A stretch of 64,000 nt of DNA. Origin: Capitulum mitella. Its lineage: Eukaryota; Arthropoda; Thecostraca; Pollicipedomorpha; Pollicipedidae. The stretch lies in the NCBI GenBank assembly GCA_030062745.1, contig CP099854.1, positions 17,561,337-17,625,336 on the forward strand, given 5' to 3'. Shown here in pieces: positions 42,922-55,952 of this stretch (its first letter is position 1; every line of letters starts with the position of its first letter). The translations under genes were made by a program, and so were the position numbers. A model generated the notes under the pieces. The model saw only the letters and a program-made list of their open reading frames with translations. It was not told where the DNA came from and searched no databases.

Positions 42922-45900
42922 CGTAGTTTCAAACTGTGTTCAAATGCAGGCAGTACTGCACTCTTCAAATGACTTTCATGTACGTGGCTGCTCATTTAAC
43001 GACCAAGTTAAGAATGACTATATGCTTCACGTAGTTCCAGGCCGAGTTCAAACACAGGCAAAATTGCTTTCTTCGAATGCCTATGGCATTGATTAAGTTT
43101 TCGACATGAGGATTGCCCGGCTGAACCCAAATGACGAAGGTGGATGTAGCCAGGATCCAAAAATTTTGTCGGCTGATTTCTATGTTGATTTAGCCCCAAC
43201 ATGATCAGATGGAAGCGGCTAGCGCTGGAATCGGAATCCAGCTAAGCCGATATTATATAAATTGCCTGCAACCATTGGAGATTTTGATCTTACACCTCGC
43301 AAATTCTTGACGAGTGTCAGGAAAAGTGTCATGCTTAGTTCGTTCCAACAGTTTTATGGTCCTATTATAACACATTTTTCTAACCATCAGCATAACATTA
43401 GTTGGAAGCCAATATTATACGAAAAGTGATACGATGGTTCGTTGCTCACCCTCAGTCATTTTTGAATCGCCTCCTCCTTTTATGCTCTATGCACGTTGTA
43501 GTCCTTTCAGTACAGCTTCACGATTTTATGTTACCTTAGCTAGCCGTTCAGCCCCGGTAACGACTTCACATATCATGTTCGTGTAATGACAACACTCAGA
43601 GCAGGTAACGCACTTTGTGGGGCGCATGACGAGCAAGGCCGTCGTTGTTGCTGCTTGTATCGCTACTTTCCTTTTATGGATTTTGCATTGCAAGGGGTAT
43701 TTGGCGAACTGTTCCAGTATTGGACACCCGAAGAATTGCACGTTTAAACATGACGCGGGCCCATGATATTTTTCAGTGACATTACTGAGCGGTTCAAAAT
43801 CCGTAAAAAAGAGGTCTGGAAGCGAAAGCTTTAATCCCGGAATAGTTATGCGGAAGAAAGGGCTTGCAAGCTAACACATTGCAAATGCAGATCCATACAA
43901 TTTCAGTAACTGAGCCATGTTCTAGTAAAAGTTTCATGACTCGGTGGCCAGTGGATGAGAAGTTACTGGCCTCCAGAAAGTGTCATGGTCGGGTCGGACC
44001 TGTGAAATTGGATTTTTTCTGTTAGGAGAAGGAACATGTACTCGGCCTTCGGCCTTGTTCGTAATAATGATTTTGTCATAATTTTGCTCATATGCGCCGG
44101 GAAGAGAAAAGCTCTCCGGCATGTGACTACCATGCGTACTGCCTTTTTCGTGACATCTTGTCATTTCTGATATGCCTAACCCTACGTATCGTGCTTGGTT
44201 TGGAGAACCGTGGGCATTGAGTCAAGGAACACATGAAACTAGGGCATTGGTAAGAACTGCCCATTTTATTCGAAATGCTTACTCAAGTTGACCTTAGACA
44301 GCTTGATATGTAAACATTTTTGGTTACCTTGACTTCGATAGTTTCTTTCACGAACGGCATTCACAGAAATGTTCGTATCTGTGAATTTTCGTTGCGTGAC
44401 ATAATGGGTCGAATACAGTTTGCCCTCTTCTCCCCCCCCCCCCCGGCGTAGGAAGAACCGTAGGGAATGATAGCGGACATTGACTATCAGCGCCTCCCTG
44501 GTGGCAAAACATGGAACTTCCGTATTTAACCCGGCACCGCCACGGGATGTGTGAAGAGGGCACCTCTTTGGTTTTTCGTAAGTAACGTATGAACCGTTAG
44601 AACCAGCCCCACTTAACTTTCAGGAGTTATTCATTACGTTTTTTGATGTCAACACTATTTCCATGTAGGGTCAGGTCTTGGAGATATCACGTCATAAGTG
44701 AGCCATTTCATGCATGTTTTCGCCTCTTCGGGGGGTGACGCGAACATGCTTGGTTTTCATAGTTTTCGCAAACATAATACATGGTTCATTTGGATTTACA
44801 TAGCACACGATCCTCAAAAGAACATTTAACCGTGACACGCGTCAACATTAGAGGTCATGCAAGGCCACATACATCATGGCAATTGGGATGATTTGCTGTG
44901 TAGGTGATAGAGGTGGTTGCCGCTGACCTTCCTTATTGTTTGAGCTAGACATGCAAGACATCCTCTTAGCAGGGTTCTCCAAAGACAAAGTGGGGTCATG
45001 TCAGGTCACGCGGAAAGGTACATGTCAAAACGAAATGAAATACAACATTTCCTGTGTAATATCGTTCAACAGGAGCGGAACAATTATTGCTCCTAGTCAG
45101 AAAAACAAATATGAGTATCTGTCCCGTATAAATATAAGACCTGGCTTGACCTTGATCTGATTAAGTGCAGACAGAGCAGATTTAATCATGACCAAATGTC
45201 ATTTTAGTTGTGCACTTAAAGCAGTCAATAATCCCAGCGAGTAATTATTGTTCTTTGGCAGGAAGAGTAATGCAACTTTATCTAACCTGGCATAGACTGG
45301 CCTGGACTGGGTGAAAAGCAGGTAATGCAAAACTGACCAGCAGAAAGCTTTACGTCATTCCTTCTTGTGACGTCGATCTAAGCGGCTGGGAGTAAGTATC
45401 GATCTTTGACATGAAAAGTGAGAGCAGTATTTCACCTGTCCTAGGCTGACCTTGACCAGACATCTTTAAACATTTTTGGCATGCTTCTCGTGCAGAAGAT
45501 CGTGATCTTCCGTTTTATACCCAGCTTGAAGGCTTCAAGACCACCGACCAGTATTGCCGTTGATATGGTGTGCGAACCGATGTCATTTTTACCGACTTCG
45601 TGTTACGCGTTTTATGTGGCCTTGGACATAATCAGTCAGGCGACCACGGCTAACAGGGTATTTTCTGAATCGCATGACTCATGGCTATCGACTGGTGGTA
45701 GACCAGTTCAGATCGGACGGTTAGATCCTGAGATAGCATGGGTTGCTATTTTTGACAGCCCCAGGTTGTCGCGGTTCCAAAAACACGCCAGGCCGTGCCA
45801 GATTAAATCATGATAATCAAAGCTCTGTATGTTAAGAGAAGTGAAAAGCAAATCAAACCCTACGAAAAATAGAGCCATTCTTTTTTCCCTCTGTCTTGTC

Positions 45901-47299
45901 TCAATCCTTTAGCATAAGGTGAACCATGAACAAAATTAATCACATGAAGCATTTATAATGGGACCTCAGCTGTGATACTAAACATCAAAGTAACATTGGA
46001 AAGAAATCGGGGGTGGAGATCGAAATGGTGACAGTAGTATGACATAAGGCACAAACCTGCCTATTCTGTAAGATCGCAAGTTGAACTCGTTGCACTGGGA
46101 GATAAAAATTGAATGAGCGCTTTGAGATCTGAAAATTAGAATTATGTCATGGAAGTTATGACGCCACGAGGAAAAGCTGTCTCTAAAAAAACGAGAGGGA
46201 ATTCGAATTGGGCACAACAGTTTCACTTAAAGCGCCCCTTTGCCCGTTTTAGGACGCCATAAGTTTGCTGGTGCAATACAAATTGGATGCGGACTTTGAG
46301 GCGTGCCAACTGCCATTTTAGTTTGGAATTATGGTCAATACAGGGGAAATCGTCTATCACGAAATTTGGCACGAAACTCGAAACTGGCACCGCACTGTAG
46401 CTTTAAGTATACGTTTACATATAAGACAAGGTCTATACACATATAATTCCTGTGAACAACTTTACTTGGTTTTCCGGCCTATAAACTGATTGCACACATT
46501 CCTCTTTTGGGCGTTCACGCCTGTTTGAGAGGGTCGCACGACGTCCAAGGTGCGAAGTGTCAATGGGGACACAAGGGCCTAATGCCACGCCTGACCTTCT
46601 TGATGCTCATTCGGAAGACGAAAGGTCACCTGTCACGTGGCGTTCGCTGTCACTGCCGCGCAACAGCTTTTTACGGCGTTCCGCAGGGCCACGGAGCGGT
46701 GCCACAGAACCGTCCTCTCCATTAAACACAAGACGAACAGGACGAAACGAAGCCATTTCACCAGTTCATGACGTGTCGTTCCTGCCACAAGGCTTTTAGC
46801 TCCCATTTTCGACGCTGCATATCGCGGACGACAGTTTCGAACGTGTATGTGTCCAATGGCCCGTTGCTGTGTGCCCAGTATGTCATTACCGATGCGACCC
46901 ACTGCTGCCCGTGGATCGGCAGCCGACGTCTTGGAGCTCCCAAGGATCGTGGGACTTGCGCGGCGGTCCTTCCGCTTTCGAGACGCCAGCGGCGTTGAAC
47001 AGGTCGCCAGTTTGAGTCCGAAGCTATAGCTCAAGATGTGAATCGAAGAGCGGGATTCGGAAATGGTTTGATCTTAGCTGACATGTGACTGCGACGAGAC
47101 GTGTGCGATGGATGTCTGTTGCATGATACGTCATTGGTTTCTTTGCTGTCTGTTAAGTGCGATATGCTTTTCCCACATTAATGTGTATTCGTTCGGATAT
47201 ATATATACATATATATATTCTTAAAATACGGTGAAATGTTTTCATTTTCCCATGTTTCGTCAAACAAGACGGTTGTTTAGACTTTCAACAGTTTCTTCA
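42922..47299. other. No confirmed gene
   Basis: AT-rich, with a poly-C run at 44432. A GC-richer patch at 46560-47030 has overlapping frames on both strands, including a minus-strand one ending in WVASVMTYWAHSNGPLDT..., with no recognisable family. Confidence 0.4.
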
Positions 47300-47590
47300 G
47301 GACTTTTTTGATGGTTCGGGTCATCGCTTTCCACGTCGCTGAAAGTTTCCATATCAGGTTACAAAAATACTCATATGTTATACAAAGTACATTGACGTTT
47401 CAAAAAATACATTTTCCATCTTCAGCATGAATTCTTATCGGTGCGCCATGGCGAAGCCAAGTTTGAAATTTCATAGTATCACGCACGTCATCATTACTTA
47501 GGCACTTTCAGAAGCAGGCTCGAACCTGCATGTTTAGAACAAGCACACGTATACCATACGCTACATGCACTGCACAAAACTCTCTGTCTC
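47300..47590 (-). mobile_element. tRNA-derived SINE-like repeat, copy 1
   Basis: On the minus strand it begins with a tRNA-like head: A-box-like TAGCGTATGGTATACG, then B-box-like GGTTCGAGCCTGC. A body of about 200 bp follows, ending in the block ACTTTCAGCGACGTGGAAAG. A second copy lies inverted at 48170-48445. The head-plus-body layout is typical of tRNA-derived SINEs, but no clade is assigned. Confidence 0.6.
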
Positions 47591-48169
47591 GCCTTCGCAG
47601 GATCACCCCACAGCCCCAAAGGTACCCGTGACCTTAATTGAACGTCGAGGGAGGGAAGATGTTTTGTATAAGTAGAGCGTCGTGTATCATTAGTCGTCTG
47701 TCATCTGCACATGTCACGGGTATCGTGGTGTTGTCTGTCACGATTTTCCTCGTGATGTCTTTATTGTGTGCTCTTCGTGAGTGGCGCTGATTGGGTGCTA
47801 TAGAGCGCCTCGGCTACTGCGGCCATTTCGCGTTGAGTGCTTGTCGTGAGTGCTGAGCAAGAGCTCAGTCTCGCAAATGCATAGTCAGTCGTCTAGAGAG
47901 TTGTGGCCGTAGCATCGATGTAGTGCATTTCATGAAGTCTGCAATCTTCGTGCGGACTGGAAAAATGATGCACTACGTAAGTGCTTTTCGGAGTGTGGTG
48001 TGTTTTAAAACCTAACAGTTCCACTGTACTCACGACATGTACAGATCACAGACGACTAGTGACCTACGAGGTTCTACGGATACAAAAAAATCGCCCGCCC
48101 CCTCAACGTTGAACTAAAATCATGCGTGACACTGGGGCTGTTTGATGATCCTCCTTAGGTCGCGCAATC

Positions 48170-48445
48170 GTCGTCTCCTGTGCAGTGCATGTAGTCATGT
48201 GTGCTTGTAGTCATGTGTGCTTGTTCTAAACATGTAGGTGTGAGCCTGCTTTTGAAAGTGCTTAGGTAGTTATGACGCGAGTGATACTTGAAAATTTCGC
48301 TTGCCTTGCCTTCGGTATGCCATTTCAATAGTAATTTTTCAAACTTCAACGTACTTTCTGTTAAATATGAGTGCTCCTCTAAACCTGACATCGAAGTTTT
48401 CAAGGACATGGAAAGCGACAGCCCGAACCATAGAAAAAAACTCTG
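48170..48445 (+). mobile_element. tRNA-derived SINE-like repeat, copy 2
   Basis: The shared run is CTTGTTCTAAACATG-(T/C)-AGG...GAGCCTGCTT-(T/C)-TGAAAGTGC. It ends in GGACATGGAAAGCGACAGCC. The B-box is mutated (GGTGTGAGCC), and a 19-bp duplication (TAGTCATGTGTGCTTG) disrupts the A-box region. It is in the opposite orientation to the 47.3-kb copy. Confidence 0.6.
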
Positions 48446-48545
48446 AAGAAACTCGTGAAGGCCTAAACAGATCTGGCGCTGTCCGTTTGGTGCTCCGGCG
48501 GACCGTTGGCGAGATATCGGCCCTTGCAACATTCTGCAAAATTTT

Positions 48546-48698
48546 GCAGCATTGTGCAACAAGGCCAAATTGATGCGGGAGGCCACCGGAACATCCCGGG
48601 CCTTGTCGGGTGCGCTTGGGTCCCTTCCGACAGCGCTGCGTCTGCCAGACACCGCTGTGGCCGTTCCCACTTCCGTCATCAGGGGAGCCGACGCCTGA
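48546..48698 (+). CDS. Possible terminal exon, unidentified
   Basis: Following AAATTTTGCAG| the frame reads LCNKAKLMREATGTSRALSG, then ALGSLPTALRLPDTAVAVPT and SVIRGADA before a TGA. GC-rich third positions set it apart from its AT-rich surroundings, as in the real exons of this window. It directly follows a SINE-like repeat. No family is recognised and no partner exon was found. Confidence 0.25.
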   Translation, partial: AALCNKAKLMREATGTSRALSGALGSLPTALRLPDTAVAVPTSVIRGADA

Positions 48699-49694
48699 CG
48701 TGGCTTGGAGGTGAGTATACCCTGGGTCTGCAGATGGTCGCCTCGTGCCGTCAACAACAAAATGTGCAGGTGGAGGCTTATAAATGTCGGTCGACCATGT
48801 GGGCAGTTCATGCTCACGGGAAGGATTTATCCCATGGTGGGTGAGCGCGTAAATCTGAAAGGCACAGTGGTTTGACGGATGGGTTCGTCTGCCCTCCACA
48901 GACGTCCGGTCACTTCGGTTTTCCGAACGGTAACAGGCCTTCCGAAGCAGTGAGTTCAAGATCGCGACACCCGGGTATCTCTCATTGCTCAGATAATTTT
49001 TTACTATTTACCTCCGTGGCCATTGCCACTGCAAATCCCGGCTGAGCACCATCCGCCTCTGCTGGATCCTAGTTCCCCCTCCATGTGAACTGTGTCGGTA
49101 TTAGATGCGTCACTGTCCGTCCTTTGTCCTTTAATAAACCGCTGATTTCCCCTTTTTCCCCTCCATCGGTGTAACGTGATCAGTCACAGCAGACCACTCC
49201 AAGGCAGAGTAAGTGTCACGACCTCTGTCCCTCGAGTAACTGGAACGCTTTCCGGGGCGGTCTCTGGCTCTGGTGTAACCATACGGCAAAGGGGTCTAAA
49301 CCTCTAAACCCAGGCAGATAGTAACGGGATGATGAAGACCCTTCTTCAGTCTGGGATCACTTATTGGCCTCATCTACGTGGCTTAACCGGGTTATCGCAC
49401 CTTGACCGGTACCGGGCCGTTTTTACCTCGGCCAAGACCTGACCTGTCCGTGGCACCTTTCCTTTCTTCCTGACCTTGCGAACAGTGGACACCAGTCCTG
49501 GCTGGGCCCTAGGCCCTCGCTGGATGTCGCTGCATCCCCAGCGCAGGACCACTGAACAGTGGGTTTTCCATCCTATATGGTAAAAAGAACTAAAAATGTA
49601 CCAGACTTTGAGATTTAGACTAGAACTGGAATATGATATCAAGATGATCCAGCGCTGAGCTGACGGCATCTGTGGAGTGATAGTCGTAAGTAAG

Positions 49695-49695
<1 letters not shown>

Positions 49696-49747
<52 letters not shown>

Positions 49748-49790
49748 AATTATATATGTACATGTATATATATAATATATCGTTATGTGT
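49696..49790. repeat. (TA)n microsatellite
   Basis: A run of about 24 TA units (49697-49745) is followed by imperfect TATA/TGTACATG repeats. Confidence 0.97.
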
Positions 49791-52729
49791 TTCCCAGCTT
49801 TGAAGATCGAGGAAATCCGCCACACAGCGTTTGAAGATCGATATCGGGCGGTTAGAAAATTGCGTTATTCAAGGAATTTGCCCTGTATCTTACTGGAGTA
49901 TCTTTTCCTTTGCCCTTTCACGCTATGATTAAATTATGAAAAGGTTTTGCACAGGTTAGTTGGCTAGTAAATGGCCAACAGGCATAGTGGCGTTTATAAT
50001 TTTTGAAATTTCCGGCAACCGCAGGTAAGGTAAGGTATCGTCGGGTACTGTGGCAGGCTGGACGGCACTGCTTGATAGGTGTCTGGCTAGAAGAGATGTA
50101 CCGAGGTGTACCCATATTAAAGCAGAGAAACTTGTTTTTGTATTTCAATTTTTCACTCAGGTATCAGTATTTTGATATTTGGATGGTTCTTTATGATTGT
50201 CATACCCAAATGCTCCGGAAATCGAAACATATTATTGCAATGTTATCCACAGAAGTTTTGACAGATATACGATGACAATTATACTACTAGTAGACCTTTG
50301 TTGCGTGTCAGCACGAGATACTTCCAACAAAAATAAGATTGTAATATCAACAGGAAACAGACATTTGCATACCCTCATGATGATATTTATCAAAAGAAAC
50401 TATTAATCGACACGCACTCTTCATGCAGGGTGTCACGTGACACTAAAGTTGGCTGACTCGTCTTCGATATCACAGTGCATTCCGGTCTGAAGTATCAAAG
50501 GTGCGCCCTCCAGTGTCATAGCTGCCCCATGCCCTTTTCTGCCATTCAGGTCCCATGTTATGCAAGAAATCCATGCCATTCCACAGGCATGTATCCTACA
50601 TCTATGCCTAGCACAGGAGGTGAATGCCATGAGTTCCTGTACAGACCGTAGTTAAGTTGAAATCTGTAGATGAGCAGCAGGATAAAGTACTTTTGATATT
50701 TGCGCTCAGTCTTATGCTCGAACATTGATATTGTTCAGGTACTGGGGTAGCATTTTTGATGATTCAATCTTTCTGATTATTTTGACAAAATTTCATTATC
50801 TGAATACATGTGGACTTTGAATATTTAGATATGTATTTTTTCTGTAGCCTGAATGCTCAGCTTTAGTCCCACATTCTCATCAGTGCTTAGTCATGGCAAA
50901 TATTTTTCTTTGTGCTGATTATAAGGGGTTTTATTATGGAACAAGTATCAATATATCATAAGCATCTAGTCCGATGATTTTATTTTAAAATGCGCACAGT
51001 TGGGGAATGGTATGGAACAGTCTGAGATCACATTCAGTGCTTTCATTTCCATGGGGAACCAATCCCGTCTTTGTTGCTTTCAACGATGTTTACTTTAAAA
51101 CTGCTCAGTTGCTCCTTCCACTCGAACCACTTTGACATTCCTACCCCCGGGGGCAATGAGAGGTAAAATGGGTTTCAAAGCACAAAAACTGGTTGGAAAA
51201 TAAGAAAAAAGGTCTTTTATATTCAGCCAGTAATTCCGCCATGTCTTTTTTTATTGTCAAACCTGGCTTTTAGTTGCAATATTTGGTTCAGTTCTCTGTT
51301 TTAGCCAATGGTAAAGTGGAAACCCTATGCAAGAACTTGTCAGCTTACTTTTTGCATAATACGTCTTTCCTTTTCGGAACAATAACATGCCAAGTTGTGC
51401 AGTATCCGTTTGACGTAATGGCACTTCATTCCGGAATGTCATCTGTCCTGGCATGAATTACAACCTTTTCCCGAAGCCAAAGGAAGGACCAGCTTGACGG
51501 TAGCAGGCCTGCCGTTGCATCGTTTTTATTCTCGTTACCACACGCCACAAAGTATTGTCATGCATTGAATTCCATCTCTCCGCGACTTGCATCCGCCGAT
51601 ATTAAGCAGCCGTCCCAACGGCCAGAGCCGCCGCACACGAATCGGCTTAAAACGCCCCCGGCTGAGGAGGCGCTAGCTGTTTTTCGGTCCCGGGAACTCT
51701 GTCCAAAACGATCTCCGGTGACCGTACGGCGACGAGGCTTTACCCCGCCAAGGGGACGGAACCTGTCTGGAGGCGTGTCCGTGGTTACTTAGCTCGTGTC
51801 CACGGCTGGGTGCGGAGAAACCATATCGCGATGGCTCCCGCCCTCACGACAGTCAATGCAGTGCACGACAATCAGACGACATCGCCATTGCACTATATGG
51901 CGATAACAGTCCCCGCCAGGGGCGTTGTACGGCTGCCTGGACCTGATGATAGGGCAGCGACCCCTGGCGCTCTTTGCTGCGGGAACCCGCGACTGATGTT
52001 GATTTCGTCTTAGGAAGATACAGTGTGTTCTTCGCCTCTGCCGCCGCCGCCCCCACCCATCACATCAGCGATGTGATGGGTGGGGCGGTTCCCCAGTGGT
52101 CCGAGCCGTTAATAATTCAGTCTCTCCGAGCCCTTTTTGATGAGACCGTTTTAAAACTGAAAGACTGCTGATGGATTCTGACAAACTATGACGTGAGTAT
52201 TGGTGACCCGAGCTGTCCAGTGCCTAATCGGTAACCCTTGCCCGATATGCCCTAAGACAAGAAGAAATGAGTTGAGCTAAGGCGTAGATCTGGTCGAATT
52301 TATTCACCGTAAATATTTATATAATAAATATAATACAAAACATAATATATAATCAAAAATAAACGATGAAACAAGTTACTAGCGATGCGACCAGTCTTAT
52401 AGTGGATATTGGCAAAACGAGACTTCTAAATCCAATAAGCCCCGCCTGACGAAAGACTCATGTCGGGACGGAAAATGACCGAAATTACCAGAGTTAGTAG
52501 TGCCCCAGCAACAAGGCTCCAGCTTTTTGCAACGCATACATAATTCTTTACACATGAATAATTTGGATTTTCGGCTCCATGAGTCAGGCTCCTGCTCGCC
52601 AACGATGCGTCCTCTGTACGCCTTTCGGCCTCGGGCAGGCTGTCCAGTTCTCCGTTACTGGCGCGCGTGACAGTAAGCTTCGTCGCGGCGCCGCCGCCGG
52701 CGGTGTAAGCGTGAGACCGACGCCCCCGG

Positions 52730-52865
52730 CCTCACAGATGCCGGCTCACAGATGCCGGCCTCACAGATGCCGGCTCACAGATGCCGGCCTCACAGATACC
52801 GGCTCACAGATGCCGGCCTCACAGATGCCGGCTCACAGATGCCGGTTCACAGATACCGCCTTCCT
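52730..52865. repeat. 29-bp minisatellite (CTCACAGATGCCGG)
   Basis: Alternating GGCTCACAGATGCC and GGCCTCACAGATGCC units of 14 and 15 bp make a 29-bp period, about four and a half copies, with scattered point changes (GATACC). Confidence 0.92.
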
Positions 52866-53743
52866 CAACATCGGTACCAAGTACCCCGGCCCAGATCATC
52901 GCCGCTCCGGCTTTCTAGGCTTTTGGACCTCCGCAGAGCTTCTGTACTTGCTTGCACAGGCCGGATGTGCCGCAGCTTATTTTGGTCGTTCTCGCAGTAT
53001 TTCCTGTGTCTGGGTAGTCAGCCAGACATGGACGGACGCGTTTTCTGGGTCTGATTGGGGCTGCCGGCCGCCGACTCTGCCTGGCGATCACTGTTGTGTC
53101 CCTCGCTCTGGCTGGCTCGGCGCTACCTGTCGGTCAGGAGCTCGCGACGTCTGTTCTTGGATCCGCCCGTGTTTATGGCCCTGGTTGGACGTGGGACTGG
53201 GGACGGCACGGAGGACCAGCTGGGCGGTCACGGAATCTCCGTGGCTCGTGGAACGGCGGCTGCCGCTCCGCCATGGCCACCGCACGGCATTGTTGAGATG
53301 GCTTTGCACGCGGTTTCCCGAAGGAGATAGGGAAAAGAAAAATGTAACCACGTTGCTACCTTTTTGGATATTGATCTTTGTGCCGTTGCATAACCCTATA
53401 AAACGTCTATTTTTACTGAAAACAGGTTCGTAACAGCCATGACTAGCCATACCGCTCCATGACACGTGTAAAATCCAAGAAAAACTTTTACGATGGACTT
53501 CTAGGGATACAGATCAACTGATGACGTAGTCACTTCAAGACGCGACACTTTTCTTTTTACCTTATTGAAGGGAAAAACACCTTTGCATCGGTTGTGCCAA
53601 AAATGAGCATACTCTTACGTAAGTAGGTTCTTTGTGAGCACGGTTCAAAAACAAGACACTTGGCTGCATGCCTGGGCGCGAAAGACAAACCGAGGAAAGA
53701 TTACTTTTGCATTTCTTTACTGTTTTGGCGCATTTTGTGGCAT

Positions 53744-54709
53744 TTAACCCTATTCCCGGAGGGCTAGCGGTATGGCAGATTCCCGGCAGGGGGGGCGGGT
53801 TCGGCCCCCCCCCGCTGAGATCTTGAGAACTACACTCAGATTTCATCGCAACAAACGGTAGGCGATTTGCCATGACGTAAACTACGTTTTTATAAAAAGA
53901 ACGTTTTTGTTGGCTTCTTCTAGTAATGTTATGCTGAAGAAGAACAAACCGTATCACCATGTTTGTATGATGTTAGCATAGGTGGTGCCAGGGACATGAA
54001 AAAGTGAGAACTGTCATGGTCACATGTTCTTCGGATTATATTGTGACCTTTGACCTTAAATGACCTCCAATAACCTTAGAATCACTTAAAATGGTCTCGT
54101 ACGCATTTAATATCATCTGAAAAAGTTTCCAATCATTTCAATTCACTTTATTTCTGAAATTTCATTTTACGGCTGTTGTGGTATAGGGTATACGCACTGA
54201 TATTTTAGGTCACAACTCCGTGACCCAGATTGATATCGAGCAGAAACTTAGTACACAATTAGAAAGCACCCTTCTACGTCACATGTATTACGGGTTTGGC
54301 ATTTGAAAGAAGGCACCAAAATATTTGCCAAAAAAACAGATTTTGAATTCCGACTTCCACCTGACCTTGTGAAATGACCTCAGGCGAACAAAATTGTACC
54401 TGTATGTTGCCCAACCATTTACCTCCACATCCATACAAAGTTTTTAGTCGTATCTTAAAAACGCTACTTTTGACGGTCATTTTCCTTTTACCCTCAACAG
54501 GGCCAAAAATGGCCTGAGGCGCCTCCCAAAAATGTTGCCTGGCTCCGCCCCTGAGCAAAAAAGTACTACGAAATTTCGTCGCAATACGTAGAAAGAAGAG
54601 TTAGGAAAAGTGACCAAGTTTCGTGAAGCTGCGTCAAAAACGCTGGAATTGGGTAGCAAAAAATACGACAGGGGGCAGATTCAGCCCTCCCTGCTGGGAA
54701 CAGGGTTAA
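53744..54709 (+). mobile_element. TTAA-type MITE, family A (copy A2)
   Basis: 966 bp, TTAA-CCCTATTCCCGGAGGG... to ...CCTGCTGGGAACAGGG-TTAA, with perfect TTAA on both sides. Compared with A1 it lacks about 240 bp of the left interior. The TGACCTTTGACCT word is kept at about 54045. Confidence 0.87.
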
Positions 54710-54806
54710 AAATCTAGATAAAGGCCCCACCGAACAGGTAAAACTCCGCAGATGCCCATATGCCCATACATGCCCATACATACATGCATGCACATACATA
54801 CATACA

Positions 54807-55696
54807 TGCGTCTAATTTCTCTGATCTGTTTAATGTATACGCCGAAACGTTGAGTTAAAGACACAGCGATTTATCGTGCCGACTGCCGGCGGGCGTCGTA
54901 GCCGAACTCGATATCAAATTAACGGGAACTAACTTTAGCGTTACCTTATTTTTGCAGCATAGGCCTTTTCAGGGAATGTCTCGTAAATCTGGTGGTTCTT
55001 GTGGTGGTTTCTCATAATAAATTTTGGAAAAATTCATTAATTATCAGTCTACAAAATTGGTTGAGGTATATTCGCGAGGGAACGTTTGATTTTTAAAATG
55101 TGCAATATTTCGAACTTTTTCATATGACTTGTAACTGTGCTTGGCAGTTCTGACACTTTCTATCCGTTCTGAGTAACTTATCGCTGATTTCGACGGCGGT
55201 GCATTCTAGCTCATAACAGTCTTTTGCGACCTGACTTCATGTGAATGGTTGGAAGTCGTTCATATTTTGCCCATTAACGTTAACTAAATGTCTGCATTAT
55301 CCCACGCTAAAAACGTTTTGAAAAATTCCGTCAATTTAAAAAAAAACTACGACATATCTTGCAAATGAGGTCAACCATCGGCCAATGATTCGAAAAAGTC
55401 CGGAAATCTGAGACAGCAGATTTGTTTCATCTATGAAAATCTCTAATCCCTGAAAGTATTAATGTGATATCGTTTCCCAAGCAAGTTGTATGACGTTTAA
55501 TTTTTTTGGACATATGTCCGCTTGGCATAAACTAGGTCAGACAGTTCAACTGATCGGAGTTCAAAACTTTGAAACAAGGTGTGAAAATGGTCAAGCAAAA
55601 AATGCCAAGTTTCTTCACGCCGCATTCGTTTCTTCTCTTGCAATCTTGGAAAAAACTCGAAGGGACGGTCAACCACCCCACCTCACTGGAGGTTAA
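54807..55696 (+). mobile_element. Truncated family B element (copy B7) upstream of the lectin gene
   Basis: The copy lacks its left third and joins the family at CGTCTAATTTCTCTGATC. It runs to a TTAA at 55693-55696 (ACTGGAGG-TTAA). It ends about 256 bp before the start codon of the multidomain lectin and so forms part of that gene's 5' flank. Confidence 0.75.
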
Positions 55697-55952
55697 TGAA
55701 CTGCGGTATACCCATTCCACAAGTCATCATAGAACAGTTGACTGAAGGATGTTGACACAGATTATCCAACTGAAGCATCACTGCACGTCGTGCAATGTCT
55801 TCACTTCAGACGCCTCGACGGGACACCACCCAACTCCAGATTACCGGGGCGACCGTGCACAACTGCAGGTCGGCGCCGACGCGGTGCCGTGGTTTCTGGT
55901 ACATCAGCGCCGGCCCGGCCAACCAGCCGGCAGTGCCTTGCCAACAGCCACC

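Larger units (their letters stand above)
48699..53743. other. No confirmed gene
   Basis: It holds the TA run at 49.7 kb and the 29-bp array at 52.73 kb. A GC-rich island at 52580-53330 has all three plus frames partly open. One frame has a signal-peptide-like stretch (LCLAITVVSLALAGSALPVG, about 53075) but no start codon, so no gene is called. Confidence 0.4.

Noticed and set aside
46758-46943. A minus-strand frame with WVASVMTYWAHSNGPLDTYT
   Set aside because: It looks protein-like but matches nothing I can name. Both strands are open and the surrounding sequence gives no gene model.
52579-53433. A 284-residue plus-strand frame over a GC-rich island
   Set aside because: Its N-terminal part is the 29-bp array. 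The remainder shows no domain, and the other plus frames are equally protein-like, so no frame can be chosen.
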